Part shown: positions 1-9,109 of the stretch, piece after piece
Layout of the letters: the number at the start of each line of letters is the position of its first letter
How positions within the stretch are numbered: position 1 is the first letter of the stretch
Assembly (NCBI RefSeq): GCF_014596085.1
Contig: NZ_JACCJY010000001.1
Location: 310,001 to 374,000 of the forward strand
DNA from: Azospirillum tabaci
GTDB taxonomy: Bacteria > Pseudomonadota > Alphaproteobacteria > Azospirillales > Azospirillaceae
Length of the DNA: 64,000 bases
Direction: 5' to 3'
Made by a program: the position numbers and the translations under genes
The notes under the pieces: generated by a model
Told to the model about the DNA's origin: nothing
Databases searched by the model: none
Seen by the model: the letters and a program-made list of their open reading frames with translations, nothing else

Positions 1-634
1 TCGGCCGCCGCACGCCGAGATCGCGCAGCACGTCGGCCATCGCCTCCGACAGCACGACGATGCCGTCGGCGCGGTTCAGCGCGGTGCGCTCCACCGCCTG
101 GATGGCCTTCAGCGCGGCCCCGCCGCCCATGCCCAGCGCGCCGGCGAGGCCCGACTGGATGTCATGCACGATGGCGATGTGCCGGCCGCCCGGCGCCCGG
201 AAGCGGTCGGCGACGGCGACGCTGAAGATGGAGGGGCAGAGCGACAGCACCGCCTTGTGCCGCCCGACCCGTCCGCGGGCACGCGCCGCCAGGAAGCCGG
301 CGTGCAGCACCCCCTCGTGGATCAGCCGGGCCTTCATCCCGCCGCCCTTCGGCGGGATGGTGAACAGCCGCTCGATGCGGACCCCATTCACGGTGCGGCG
401 GTCCTCGCCCCCGTCGGCGTAGCCGTCGTAGATGGCCTGCCCCGGATAGTTGGGGCGCGCGGTCAGCACGGTCGTGTCCGTCCCCGCCGCGGCGAAGGCG
501 GTGGCGAGGTCGGTCATCATCGGCGCGCTGCCGGCGGGTTCCGGCCAATAGCTCATCGCCACCAGCAGGACCGATGGCGGCAAGGCGGCCGGGGCCGCAA
601 TGTGGGTGCGCAGGGGTGTGGAGTCATCGGGCAT
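1..634 (-). CDS. Glycosyltransferase, WcaI-like, N-terminal part (cut by window edge)
   Basis: The reading frame is open from an ATG at 634 to the left edge, giving about 211 codons with no stop. Near residues 28-39 it reads SYWPEPAGSAPM, the opening glycine/proline loop of GT-B glycosyltransferases related to colanic-acid WcaI. The middle part (IVHDIQSGLAGALGMGGG, then a segment on an ERTALNRAD helix leading to VVLSEAM) also fits the N-terminal Rossmann lobe of that group. The donor-binding C-terminal lobe lies outside the window. It starts 6 bases after the fcl stop, so it is probably co-transcribed and coupled. By context it should add a sugar to an exopolysaccharide repeat unit on the cytoplasmic face of the membrane. 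Donor and acceptor cannot be told. Family assignment is fairly secure; substrate is open. Confidence 0.8.
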   Translation of the reverse strand, partial: MPDDSTPLRTHIAAPAALPPSVLLVAMSYWPEPAGSAPMMTDLATAFAAAGTDTTVLTARPNYPGQAIYDGYADGGEDRRTVNGVRIERLFTIPPKGGGMKARLIHEGVLHAGFLAARARGRVGRHKAVLSLCPSIFSVAVADRFRAPGGRHIAIVHDIQSGLAGALGMGGGAALKAIQAVERTALNRADGIVVLSEAMADVLRDLGVRRP

Positions 635-640
635 CGGCGG

Positions 641-1621
641 TCACTCCGCGGCTTCGCCAGTGGCGTTGCCGATGGTCGCCTTGGGGACCGGCGGGGCGGC
701 GTTCTCCAGGAACCAGCCGTAGGTGCGGCGCAGCCCCTCCTCCAGACCGACCTTGGGCCGCCAGCCGGTGGCGAACAGGCGCGACACGTCCATCAGCTTG
801 CGCGGATGGCCGTCCGGCTTGCTCAGATCCTGGGTCAGCGCCCCCTCGTAGCCGACCACCCCGCGGATCAGCCGGGCCAGATCGCCGATGGCGATGTCCT
901 CGCCCGGGCCGACGTTGATGATGTCCTCCCCGTCGTAGCGTTCCATCAGATGCAGGCAGGCGTCGGCCATGTCGTCCACATAGAGGAACTCGCGCCGCGG
1001 CGTGCCGGTGCCCCACAGGGTGACGCTCGGCGCCCGCTCCATCTTCGCGTCATGGAAGCGCCGGATCATGCCGGGGATGGCGTGGGAGCCCTCCGGGTCG
1101 AAATGGTCGCCGGGGCCGTAGAGGTTGGACGGCATGGCGCAGATGGCGTTGAAGCCGTACTGCCGCCGGTAGGCCTGGCACTGCGTGATGCCGGCGATCT
1201 TGGCGATGGCGTAGGGCTTGTTGGTCGGCTCCAGCGGGCCGGTCAGCAGCGCCTCCTCCTTCAGCGGCTGCTCCGCGAACTTCGGGTAGAGGCAGGAGGA
1301 GCCGAGAAACAGCAGCTTCCTCACCCCCGCCCGCCAGGCCGCGTCGATGACGTTGGTCTGGATCAGCAGGTTGTCGCGGATGAAGTCGCCGCCGAAGCGG
1401 TCGTTCGCCAGGATGCCGCCGACCTTGGCCGCGGCCAGGATCACGTAGTCGATCTTCTCCCGGTCGAAGAAGGCGCGCACCGCGGCCTGATCGGTCAGGT
1501 CCAGCTCGTCGCGGCCGCGAAGCACGAGGTCGCTGTGGCCGGCCTCCACCAGACGGCGGACGATGGCCGAACCGACGAGGCCGCGGTGCCCCGCGACGAA
1601 GATGCGGCTGTTTCGCTCCAT
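641..1621 (-). CDS. fcl: GDP-L-fucose synthase
   Basis: This 326-residue protein matches the usual length of GDP-L-fucose synthase (GDP-4-keto-6-deoxy-mannose 3,5-epimerase/4-reductase). The NADP-binding GxxGxxG (GHRGLVG, residues 11-17) opens the Rossmann fold. A SSC segment at 108-110 and YAIAK (Y137, K141) give the SDR catalytic serine, tyrosine and lysine. The GSSCLYPK stretch and the LYGPGDHFDP stretch are typical of Fcl. A longer in-frame ORF exists upstream, but the ATG at 1621 gives the standard N-terminus and lies 14 bases after the stop of the preceding SDR gene. The usual partner, GDP-mannose 4,6-dehydratase (gmd), is not visible in this window; the neighbouring SDR does not look like it. 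The product is probably an activated deoxysugar for exopolysaccharide. Confidence 0.92.
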   Translation of the reverse strand: MERNSRIFVAGHRGLVGSAIVRRLVEAGHSDLVLRGRDELDLTDQAAVRAFFDREKIDYVILAAAKVGGILANDRFGGDFIRDNLLIQTNVIDAAWRAGVRKLLFLGSSCLYPKFAEQPLKEEALLTGPLEPTNKPYAIAKIAGITQCQAYRRQYGFNAICAMPSNLYGPGDHFDPEGSHAIPGMIRRFHDAKMERAPSVTLWGTGTPRREFLYVDDMADACLHLMERYDGEDIINVGPGEDIAIGDLARLIRGVVGYEGALTQDLSKPDGHPRKLMDVSRLFATGWRPKVGLEEGLRRTYGWFLENAAPPVPKATIGNATGEAAE

Positions 1622-1635
1622 GGATCTCGGTTCCC

Positions 1636-2634
1636 TTATTCGGCGGCGCTGGCGATCGGGGCGTCGCCGTCGCGGCTGCGGGCGGCGTACCAGTCCACCA
1701 CGCCGGGCAGACCGTCCTTCAGCGGGATGCGCGGCGCGTAGCCGAGCGCGGAGAGGCGGGCGATGTCGGGGCTGCGCCGCTGGGTGCCGCCGGGGGCGGG
1801 CGGTCCGATCCGGATGTCCGCCACCCGCCCCAGCACGGCGACGATCTGCCGGGCGAGTTCGGCGATGGAGATCTCCTCGGGGTTGCCGACATGGTAGATG
1901 CCGAGGTGCGCGCCGCGCTCGATCACCGTCATGATGCCGTCCACCGCGTCGTCGATGTGGACGAAGGCGCGGGTCTGGGTGCCGTCGCCCTGGATGGGGA
2001 AGGGCACGAGGACGTCCGGGCTGCGGTCGATGGCGGCCACGGCGCGGCGCACGAACTCCGGCACCACATGCTCCCACCCCATGTCGGGGCCGTAGACGTT
2101 GTGCGGGCGGAAGATGGCGACGCGGTCGAAGCCGCTGCGGCCCCAGTTGACCGCCAGAAGCTCCGAGATCAGCTTCGACCCGCCGTAGCTGTAGCGCGGA
2201 TTCAGCACGTCCGGCACGACCAGCGGGATGTCCTCCGGCGTCGGGACCATCGGCGGTGTCTGGTAGGCCTCGGAGGAGGAGGCCACCACCAGATCGCCCA
2301 CCCCGTTCGCCCGGCAGGCGTCCAGAACGTTCAGCATGCCGCGCACGCCGACGTCCAGCACCACCTCCGGCTTCTCGTAGAAGTGCTTGGTGCCGTTGAC
2401 GGCGGCCAGATGCAGCACGCCGTCGACGCCGCGCACCGCCTTGTCCACCGCCGCCGGGTCACGGATGTCGCCCGACACGAACTCGACCGCGTCCACCGCG
2501 TCGCCCAGCCGGCGCGGGTGGCCACGGGAGTTGTCGTCGAGAACGCGCACGCGGTGTCCGTCGCGCACCAGCCGGCGCACCAGGGCGGCGCCGATGAAGC
2601 CGCTGCCCCCGGTCACGAGATAATGTTTCGGCAT
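1636..2634 (-). CDS. NAD-dependent epimerase/dehydratase (extended SDR)
   Basis: This is a 332-residue extended short-chain dehydrogenase acting on a nucleotide sugar. It starts with a GGSGFIG dinucleotide-binding loop (residues 9-15), has a DIRDP acidic segment after beta-3, a catalytic SSSEAY region near 119-124 and YxxxK at Y150/K154 (YSYGGSK). It then has the RPHNVYGPDMG segment common to UDP-glucose epimerase-type enzymes. The exact reaction (4-epimerase, decarboxylase or 4,6-dehydratase) cannot be fixed from sequence alone. It sits between the nucleotide-sugar dehydrogenase and fcl with short gaps (22 and 14 bases), so it belongs to the same exopolysaccharide operon and probably modifies the sugar made by its neighbour. 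Confidence 0.85.
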   Translation of the reverse strand: MPKHYLVTGGSGFIGAALVRRLVRDGHRVRVLDDNSRGHPRRLGDAVDAVEFVSGDIRDPAAVDKAVRGVDGVLHLAAVNGTKHFYEKPEVVLDVGVRGMLNVLDACRANGVGDLVVASSSEAYQTPPMVPTPEDIPLVVPDVLNPRYSYGGSKLISELLAVNWGRSGFDRVAIFRPHNVYGPDMGWEHVVPEFVRRAVAAIDRSPDVLVPFPIQGDGTQTRAFVHIDDAVDGIMTVIERGAHLGIYHVGNPEEISIAELARQIVAVLGRVADIRIGPPAPGGTQRRSPDIARLSALGYAPRIPLKDGLPGVVDWYAARSRDGDAPIASAAE

Positions 2635-2656
2635 TGGGTTTCCTCAGGCAGCAGCG

Positions 2657-4012
2657 TCAAGCGACATGGGCGAAGCGGGCGGCGCCGTGGCTGCCCAGCG
2701 CCACGTAGGCCGTCCCTTCGGGCAGGTCCACCTCGCGGCTGTTGAAGTTGTTCCAGAAGTCGTAGATGACCCCCGGCCGGTCCATGCGCCGCGCCAGATC
2801 CGGCAGCGGCATGGAGGTGAAGACCGGATGGTTGTTCAGGATGACGGCGAGGTTGGCGCCCTCCACCGCCTCGGCCATGCTGTTGGCGGGCTCCAGCCCG
2901 AAGCCGCGGATGTCGTCCGCCGCCACCACCGCGTCGAAGCCGCGCCAGCGCGCCTTGGGGAAGCGGGTGCGCAACTCCTCGAACAGCGGCTTGGCCATGG
3001 TGCCGCGCAGGTCGTCGGTCGCCGGGCGGCCCTTGAAGGCGAGGCCCATCAGGCTGATGGTCGGTTCCTGCGGGAAGCCCTGCATGGAGCCGGTCAGCCG
3101 CTCCAGGAAGTGGGAAACCTCAAGCGGCTGGCTTTCGTTGATGCGGCGCCCGGCGGCGGTGATGTCCATCTCCACCCCGAACTCGCGGGCGGATTCGATC
3201 AGGATGTGCGGGTCCTTCTCCAGGCAGGGGCCGCCGACCGGGCCGGGCAGCGGAAGCTGCGTGCGCGGGTAGCCCAGCTTGCCCGCCCGCGACACCTCCA
3301 GCGCCGACACCTCCATGGCGTTGCACAGCCGGGCGATCTCGTTGGCGAAGGCGAAGGTGACGTCGCGGTAGGTGTTGTCCACCAGCTTGATCATCTCCGC
3401 GGTCTCCAGCGTCGAGACCTTGACCGTCGTCGGGGTCAGCATGCCGAAGATCTGCGAGGCGCGGGCCGCCACCTCGACGCTTTCCGCGCCGATGATCTGG
3501 GGAAGCTGGTTCAGCTCGATCAGCGCCTGCCCCTCAAGCGTGCGTTCCGGGCAGAAGGCGATGTCGAATCGCTTGCCGGTGCGCCGCAGGATCGGCGCCA
3601 CCACCTCGCGGGTCGTCCCCAGCTTCACGGTGGAGCGCAGGATGACGAGGTCGCCGTCGTGGATGCAGTCGGCCACCTGGCGGGTCGCCGCCTCGATCAT
3701 GTCGGTGCGCACGCGGCCGTCGCGGTCGAGCGGGGTGCCCACGGTGATGATGAAGACGGAGCAGTCCCGGCTGCTCGCCGGCGTGCGGCCGAAGGTGAAG
3801 CGCCCACGCTCCATCACGCGCCGCAGCGTCTCGGCGAGGCCCGGCTCATGGAAATGGGGGACGCCGCGGGCCAGCTTGTCCAGCACCTCGTCCCGCACTT
3901 CAACGCCGTGCACCTGGAACCCCGCATCCGCCATGGCGACGGCGAGCGTCAACCCGACATAGCCGAGCCCGAGCACGCAGACGTTCCGGTCGGGAAAGGA
4001 CTTTGGGAGCAT
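2657..4012 (-). CDS. Nucleotide-sugar (UDP-glucose/GDP-mannose family) dehydrogenase
   Basis: A 451-residue member of the family that oxidises a nucleotide sugar twice to a uronic acid using NAD. The N-terminal Rossmann motif is GLGYVG (residues 15-20). The conserved STVKLGTT linker lies near 127-134 and FCPERTLEG near 153-161. The catalytic cysteine is C263 in GGPCLEKD. The GGPCLEKD form and the PERTLEG motif resemble WecC/VipA/WbpA-type UDP-N-acetylhexosamine dehydrogenases more than plain UDP-glucose dehydrogenase, but the substrate is inferred. I chose the ATG at 4012 because an AGGA lies about 11 bases upstream; an in-frame ATG at 4045 would add 11 residues without family support. It should supply an acidic sugar for the exopolysaccharide. 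Confidence 0.87.
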   Translation of the reverse strand: MLPKSFPDRNVCVLGLGYVGLTLAVAMADAGFQVHGVEVRDEVLDKLARGVPHFHEPGLAETLRRVMERGRFTFGRTPASSRDCSVFIITVGTPLDRDGRVRTDMIEAATRQVADCIHDGDLVILRSTVKLGTTREVVAPILRRTGKRFDIAFCPERTLEGQALIELNQLPQIIGAESVEVAARASQIFGMLTPTTVKVSTLETAEMIKLVDNTYRDVTFAFANEIARLCNAMEVSALEVSRAGKLGYPRTQLPLPGPVGGPCLEKDPHILIESAREFGVEMDITAAGRRINESQPLEVSHFLERLTGSMQGFPQEPTISLMGLAFKGRPATDDLRGTMAKPLFEELRTRFPKARWRGFDAVVAADDIRGFGLEPANSMAEAVEGANLAVILNNHPVFTSMPLPDLARRMDRPGVIYDFWNNFNSREVDLPEGTAYVALGSHGAARFAHVA

Positions 4013-4242
4013 AGTCTTTCGATCCTGCTTAGTGATTGGAGCATGCATCCAAAGGCGCCGCCATCCGCCACCCGCGCCATGCGCAATCCGAACGTCTTGC
4101 AACGCGGCATTGTTCCGGCCCTTCGGGGTGGCGTGAAATGGCTATGCCGTTGATCGGGCATTGTTTTGTTCGTGGTACCCCGGACCGGCGGCAAGGGTGC
4201 GTCCGGTCGGCATCCTTCGGGATTCGGGATGAGGCGGGCGCG

Positions 4243-5688
4243 TCATGCCGCCGCCACGATCAGCCGGCGCAACCGCGACGGGCGGACCAGCCCGGTCAGC
4301 AGCGCCGCAAGCGCGTAGACCGCGACCAGCACGCTGCCGCCGATCAGCAGCGCGGGCAGCGGGTGGGCGGGGGCCATCAGCTCCGGCAGCGCGTGGGTCA
4401 ATCCCATGGTGACCCCCATGGCGAGCGCGCCGCACAGCGCCGCCCGTGCGGCAATCCCGAGATAGAGCTGGCCGACCGCCCGCCGGTGCTGCCAGGCGAG
4501 GCCGGTCATGGCGGTCAGCTCCGCGACGATGGTGGCGGCGGCGGAGCCCTCGATCCCGTAGCGCGGGATCAGGATCAGGTTCAGCGCGGCGTTGGTCAGC
4601 CCGCCGATCAGGATGGCGGTCATGTAGCCGGTCTGCCGGTGCCAGACGAGCAGCGGGTTGCCCATCGTCAGGTTGATGTGAACGATGGCGACCGCGATCA
4701 TCAGCAGGCGCAGCGTGTCGGCGGCCGGCGCGTAGGCCGGGCCGAAGACGGTGCCCAGGATGGCCGGCGCCAGGGTGAAGCCGCCGGCCGCGATCAGCGC
4801 GCCGATGGACAGGATGGTGGCGGCGTAGTCGCGCATCCGCGCCCGCATCGCCTCGCGGTCGCCATAGGCGGCGGCGAGCTGAGGCATGAAGGCGCTGAGG
4901 ATGATGTTCCCCGCGGTCAGCGACAGCACCAGCAGCTTGGTCACCGCGGCGTACCAGCCGACCTCCGTCTGCGGCGCCATGAAGCCGAGCATCACCAGAT
5001 CGAGGTGGGAGAACAGCGCCCAGGCGAAGACGCTGACCGCCATCGGGGCCGAGGTCTTCAAAATTGCCCGCCACTTGGCGAGGTCCAGCCGCGGCCGAGG
5101 CATGCGGAAATCGCGGCTGAAGCGGGCGAGCATCAGGGCGGCGTTGAGGACGAAGGAGACGGCGGTGATCCCGGCGGCGATGGCCAGATCGTCCGGCCCG
5201 CGCACCAGCACCAGCACGGCCACCATGTTGCCGAGCGACGTGCCGATCTCGCGCACCGCGATGACGCTCATCCGCTCCGTCGCTTGGTAGACGAAGTCGA
5301 GCAGCAGCGCGTTGCCCAGCAGCTGCACCGCCTGGACCAGCAGCACCGCCTTGACCAGCGCCGGCTTGTCGAGCTGGAGCACGAACAGGGCGTAGAGTCC
5401 GCCGACCAGCACGGCCAGCAGCATCCGCAGGGTCAGCACATGGTCCGCGAGATCGCTCGCCTTCTCCCGGTCGCGGGCGATCTCGCGGACCGCGTAGGTC
5501 GACAGGCCCAGATTCACGAACAGCGCGGCGTAGGCCAGCATGGAGGTGCCGAAGCCCAGCACGCCGAACCCGTCCGGTCCGAGCGCGCGCGCGGTCCAGG
5601 CCGTGGTGATCAGCCCGCTCAGCAGGGTGGCGACGCGGGCCAGCCCCAGCGCGCGAATGTTCAGGAAGATGCGTCGTCCGGCGGTCAT
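4243..5688 (-). CDS. Polysaccharide/oligosaccharide flippase (Wzx-like, MATE/MVF fold)
   Basis: This 481-residue, very hydrophobic protein has about 12-14 predicted membrane helices. It starts with the RxxxLNxxAL/ARVATLLSGLITT pattern of lipopolysaccharide-type flippases (PF01943/PF13440 kind), followed by ARALGPDGFGVLGFG, the GP-x-FG loop after the first helix seen throughout the Wzx family. It should move undecaprenyl-linked repeat units across the inner membrane. It lies between the tyrosine autokinase gene upstream and the nucleotide-sugar dehydrogenase downstream, but a 151-base gap with a hairpin repeat separates it from the kinase, and 230 bases of apparently non-coding DNA separate it from the dehydrogenase. 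The last may hold a separate promoter. No Wzy polymerase is visible in the window. Confidence 0.85.
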   Translation of the reverse strand: MTAGRRIFLNIRALGLARVATLLSGLITTAWTARALGPDGFGVLGFGTSMLAYAALFVNLGLSTYAVREIARDREKASDLADHVLTLRMLLAVLVGGLYALFVLQLDKPALVKAVLLVQAVQLLGNALLLDFVYQATERMSVIAVREIGTSLGNMVAVLVLVRGPDDLAIAAGITAVSFVLNAALMLARFSRDFRMPRPRLDLAKWRAILKTSAPMAVSVFAWALFSHLDLVMLGFMAPQTEVGWYAAVTKLLVLSLTAGNIILSAFMPQLAAAYGDREAMRARMRDYAATILSIGALIAAGGFTLAPAILGTVFGPAYAPAADTLRLLMIAVAIVHINLTMGNPLLVWHRQTGYMTAILIGGLTNAALNLILIPRYGIEGSAAATIVAELTAMTGLAWQHRRAVGQLYLGIAARAALCGALAMGVTMGLTHALPELMAPAHPLPALLIGGSVLVAVYALAALLTGLVRPSRLRRLIVAAA

Positions 5689-5724
5689 CGGGTCTTTTCG
5701 GGTGTGTGGGCGTGTCGTGTCGGA

Positions 5725-5810
5725 GCCCCCCTCCCGACCGCCCCCCGCTTTCGCAGGGGGAGGAGAAGAGCCCTCCCCTGCGAAAGCGGGGGAGGGTTGG
5801 GCGGGGGCCC
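5725..5810. repeat. GC-rich intergenic hairpin repeat, copy 1
   Basis: This is a nearly perfect inverted repeat built on arms of the form CCCCGCTTTCGCAGGGG and CCCCTGCGAAAGCGGGG, extended outside by CGACCGCCC and GGGTTGGGCGGG. It lies between the tyrosine autokinase and flippase genes on the minus strand. The same unit recurs at about 16.2, 19.5, 31.4 and 33.4 kb. As RNA it would fold into a long stem and could stabilise or attenuate the transcript. Confidence 0.85.
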
Positions 5811-5839
5811 GAAACCGTCGCTTCTCTCAAGCGCCGCCG

Positions 5840-8101
5840 TCAGTTCGCGTAATAGCGGCGGTAACCGTGGTAGCGCCCGCTGTCCGGGAACTCGTATTGG
5901 GCGTGGCGGCGGATATCGACCTGGGAGAACAGGACTCCGACGACCTCGCCGCCCGCCTCGACGATCTCCTTCAGCCCGGCCATGGCGGTCTCCCGCTTGG
6001 TCTTGCCCCAATGCACGATGAAGACCGTCTGGTCGGCCAGCGCCGCCAGCAGCTTGCCCTCCGACACCGCCAGCACCGGCGGGCTGTCCAGGATCACCCG
6101 GTCGTATTCCAGCGCCAGCCGCGAGATGAGCTGGTGCATCCGGCTGGATCCCAGCATGTCCTGGGGCAGGGCGGAGCCGCGCCCGGAGGCGATGAAATGC
6201 AGGCCGGTGCGCGGGTCGGTCTGGATCACCTCGTTCGGCGCGCATTCGCCGGACAGCACCTCGTACAGGCCGTGCCGGTTCTCCAGCCCCAGCATCGGGT
6301 GCAGCCCTTTGCGGCGCATGTCGCAGTCCAGGATGATCGTCTTCTGGCCGGCGTTGGCGCAGATGCGGGCGAAGGCCGCGGCGATCGAACTCTTGCCCTC
6401 GCCGGGGACGGAGGAGCTGAACAGGATCACCCGCTGGTGACCGTCCGGGTTGGCGAGCAGCAGGGTGGTGCGCAGGTTCTGCATCGCCTCCGCGAAGGCC
6501 GACATCGGCTTGTCGATGGCGTAGGCGGCGGGCGAGGTGCCGCGCCGCCGCCGCCCGATGGCCGGGACGATGCCCAGCGAGCGCACGCCGGTCGCCGATT
6601 CGAACTGGTGCGGGCTGCGGAAGCCGCGCTCCGACTGCTCGCGCAGCATCGCCAGCAGCACGCCCAGCGTGGCCGAGGCGACCAGGGCCAGAAGGACGAT
6701 CATCTTCTTGTCGGGCTGCGACGGGTTCAGGGGGATCGCCGCCTCCGACACGATGCGGGCGTCGGGCTGCTGGATGTCGGTCTGGCCGGCGATCTCCTGG
6801 AAGCGGGTCAGCATCGCCTCGTACATGGTCTGCGAGGTCTCGGCGTCGCGTTCCAGCGTGCGCAGGGTCACGTTGGATTCCTGCTGCTGGTTGCGCTGGG
6901 CCTGGAGCTGGTCGAGGTTGGCCTTCAGGGCGGCCTCGCGCCCGCGCTCCAGCTCCACCTCGTTGCTCAGGTTCTGGACGATGCGGTTCACGTCGGCCCT
7001 GATCTGGCCTTGCAGGTCGCGCAGCTCGCTCTGCAGCGCGGTCAGCGTCGGGTGGCGGGCGCCGTACTTGTTGGCGGCTTCCGCGATCTTGCGCTGAAGC
7101 TCGACCTCCTGCTGGCGCAAAGCCTGGATCAGAGGGGAGCCGAGCACGTCGCCGATGGCCGACACGCCGCGCGGGCTCTGCGCCAGGGTGGACACCTCGC
7201 GCAGCTTGGCCTCCGCCTCCTGCCGCTTGGTGCGGGCCAGGACGTAGCTGGTGTTCAGCTCTGCCAACTGCTGGGCGATCAGGGTGGTTTCACCGTTGGC
7301 GTTGGTCAGGCCGCTTTCGGCGCGGTACTTCTCCGCCGCCTCGCCGGTTGTCTTGGCCTCGCGGCGCAGCTCGGTGATGCGCTCCTCCAGCCAGGCGGTG
7401 GCACGCTTGGCCGCCTTGAACTTCTCGTCGAGCTGGTCGACGAGGTACATCTCGCCGATGGTGTTGGCGATGAGCGAGGCCTTGCGCGGGTCCTCGCTGT
7501 CGAAATCCACGGCGATGACGTAGGACCGGCCCTGCGGGCGCACCGCCAGATTTTCCAGGAAGGTGTTGACGACCGAGGTCTTCTCATTGGCCGCCTTCTC
7601 CTCCGGGCTCAGCGCGATCTCGGGCCGGTCGCCGCGGGCGCTGTTCCACCAGGATTCGGGGATCCAGTTCTTCGGGTTCAGATAGTAGAACCAGTTGGTC
7701 TGCTCCGGCCGCAGCGCCGCGTTGAACTCCGGGTCGTTCATCAGGCCGAGCTTGTTGACCACCTTCTCCGCGAAGGCGGGGGATTTCAGGATCGCCACCT
7801 CGCTCTGCAGGGCGCCCAGCTCCGTCGAGAGGCCGGAGACGACCTCCTGGTAGTTCATCACCTGATTCTTGCGGTGCTCCACCATGATCAGGGTCTGGGC
7901 GGTGTAGAGCGGGGTCATGCGCAGGGCGACGAGACCCGCGATGCCCGTCCCCAGCACGATCACCGTCCCGATCAGCAGCTTGTGGCGCAGCAACATGCCG
8001 GTTGTGCGGCGCACCGCGCTGGCCGCCGCGGTCGACAGGTCGAAAGAGACCGGTGCCGCCTGTCGCCGCTGGGGTTGATCCTGAATGTCCTGGGTGGCCA
8101 A
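5840..8101 (-). CDS. Polysaccharide chain-length regulator/BY-type tyrosine autokinase (Wzc-like)
   Basis: A 753-residue inner-membrane protein that joins a Wzz chain-length domain to a bacterial tyrosine kinase. The first membrane helix is near residues 38-60 (LLIGTVIVLGTGIAGLVAL), followed by a periplasmic part rich in coiled coil (about 90-440). The PLNPSQPDK motif then precedes the second helix (P-rich Wzz signature). The cytoplasmic kinase has Walker A (SSVPGEGKSS), Walker A' (IILDCDMRR) and Walker B (RVILDSPPVL). The last 18 residues contain five tyrosines, the usual autophosphorylation cluster. Phosphorylation cycles of this cluster control polymer length and export. It is the first gene of the exopolysaccharide cluster and is divergent from the Crp/Fnr gene, so its promoter should lie in 8102-8339. 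Confidence 0.93.
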   Translation of the reverse strand: MATQDIQDQPQRRQAAPVSFDLSTAAASAVRRTTGMLLRHKLLIGTVIVLGTGIAGLVALRMTPLYTAQTLIMVEHRKNQVMNYQEVVSGLSTELGALQSEVAILKSPAFAEKVVNKLGLMNDPEFNAALRPEQTNWFYYLNPKNWIPESWWNSARGDRPEIALSPEEKAANEKTSVVNTFLENLAVRPQGRSYVIAVDFDSEDPRKASLIANTIGEMYLVDQLDEKFKAAKRATAWLEERITELRREAKTTGEAAEKYRAESGLTNANGETTLIAQQLAELNTSYVLARTKRQEAEAKLREVSTLAQSPRGVSAIGDVLGSPLIQALRQQEVELQRKIAEAANKYGARHPTLTALQSELRDLQGQIRADVNRIVQNLSNEVELERGREAALKANLDQLQAQRNQQQESNVTLRTLERDAETSQTMYEAMLTRFQEIAGQTDIQQPDARIVSEAAIPLNPSQPDKKMIVLLALVASATLGVLLAMLREQSERGFRSPHQFESATGVRSLGIVPAIGRRRRGTSPAAYAIDKPMSAFAEAMQNLRTTLLLANPDGHQRVILFSSSVPGEGKSSIAAAFARICANAGQKTIILDCDMRRKGLHPMLGLENRHGLYEVLSGECAPNEVIQTDPRTGLHFIASGRGSALPQDMLGSSRMHQLISRLALEYDRVILDSPPVLAVSEGKLLAALADQTVFIVHWGKTKRETAMAGLKEIVEAGGEVVGVLFSQVDIRRHAQYEFPDSGRYHGYRRYYAN

Positions 8102-8339
8102 AGCGGGTTCCTCCTCGCATGCCGAACGGCACCCCGTTCGGGGCGTTACGGTTGCCTAGAACGCCATCGACCGTCAGGCCGTTTCATGCTGCCCGGAGGG
8201 CATATGGTGGGGAAGACACGCTCATTGGGTACCCTCCCCGGAGTCGCCATTGGGTGGGGTGGTGTGTGGAGAGGATCTCGGGGTGGACCGGGGAAGTCCC
8301 TTCGCGGATAATGGTCATGGTCGATCGAAAGGGGCGGGG

Positions 8340-9032
8340 ATGCTGCCGCAACATCCTGAAAAGGCTGGCGCCGACTGGGCGGGCGCGTTTTCGGCGTTGT
8401 CCGCCCTGGAACCCGACGCGCTGGCCGTTCTGCGCACGCAAGGGGCGCGGATGGCGGTGCCGCGCGGCACGGTGCTGTTCCGCATCGGCAGCCTGTGCCA
8501 CAATTTTCTCATGCTGCTGGACGGAACGGTGCGGGTCCAGATGACCGCCGAGACCGGGCGGGAGATCGTTCTCTACCGCGTCGGGGCGGGCGAAACCTGC
8601 ATCCTGACCACCACCTGCCTGATGACGCGCGCCGACTACAGCGCCGAGGGGGTGGCGGAAACCGACCTGGACGCCATCGCGCTCGGGGCCGGGGCCTTCC
8701 ATGAGCTGCTGGCGCGGTCCGCGGTGTTCCGCGACTTCGTCTTCGCCTCCTTCGGCACGCGTCTCCTCGGCATGATGATGCTGGTGGAGGAGGTCGCCTT
8801 CGGGCGCATCGACCTGCGGCTGGCCCGCTTCCTGGTCGACCACCGCGACGCGCGCGGCGGGCTGGACACCACCCACCAGACGCTCGCCGTCGAGCTGGGC
8901 ACGGCGCGCGAGGTGGTCAGCCGCCAGTTGAAAGAGTTCGAGCGGCGCGGCCTCGTGGAGCTGTCGCGCGGCCGCGTCGGGGTGCGCGATCCGGACGCGC
9001 TGCTGGCGCTGGAGCGCACGGCCGGCGTGTGA
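8340..9032 (+). CDS. Crp/Fnr-family transcription regulator
   Basis: A 230-residue regulator with an N-terminal cyclic-nucleotide-binding beta-roll (about residues 15-130, with VPRGTVLFRIG and LMLLDGTVRV) and a C-terminal winged helix. The recognition helix is in ELGTAREVVSRQLKEFERRG, close to the Crp/Fnr signature. There is no N-terminal cysteine cluster like that of Fnr, so a 4Fe-4S oxygen sensor is unlikely; two cysteines in GETCILTTTC could be redox-active, which is only an inference. I chose the ATG at 8340 because GAAAGGGGCGGGG sits directly before it; a longer in-frame ORF from 8250 has no good ribosome site. The next gene, a DUF2892 membrane protein, is a common partner of this regulator type. 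Confidence 0.88.
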   Translation: MLPQHPEKAGADWAGAFSALSALEPDALAVLRTQGARMAVPRGTVLFRIGSLCHNFLMLLDGTVRVQMTAETGREIVLYRVGAGETCILTTTCLMTRADYSAEGVAETDLDAIALGAGAFHELLARSAVFRDFVFASFGTRLLGMMMLVEEVAFGRIDLRLARFLVDHRDARGGLDTTHQTLAVELGTAREVVSRQLKEFERRGLVELSRGRVGVRDPDALLALERTAGV

Positions 9033-9109
9033 CGGAGTCACAGACCGGCGGGCGGAAAGAGGCTTGGATGGGCGCACCAACCGCCCACCCCAGTCCTCAA
9101 GGTGCATCC

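Noticed and set aside
2757-4102. Longer start for the nucleotide-sugar dehydrogenase
   Set aside because: The ORF is open to 4102, but the first residues have no family resemblance and the ATG at 4012 has a ribosome site.
5540-8311. Long plus-strand ORF of 923 codons
   Set aside because: It is antisense to the Wzc-like kinase gene, whose motifs are all clear. High GC content makes long shadow ORFs common; this one has no recognisable domain.
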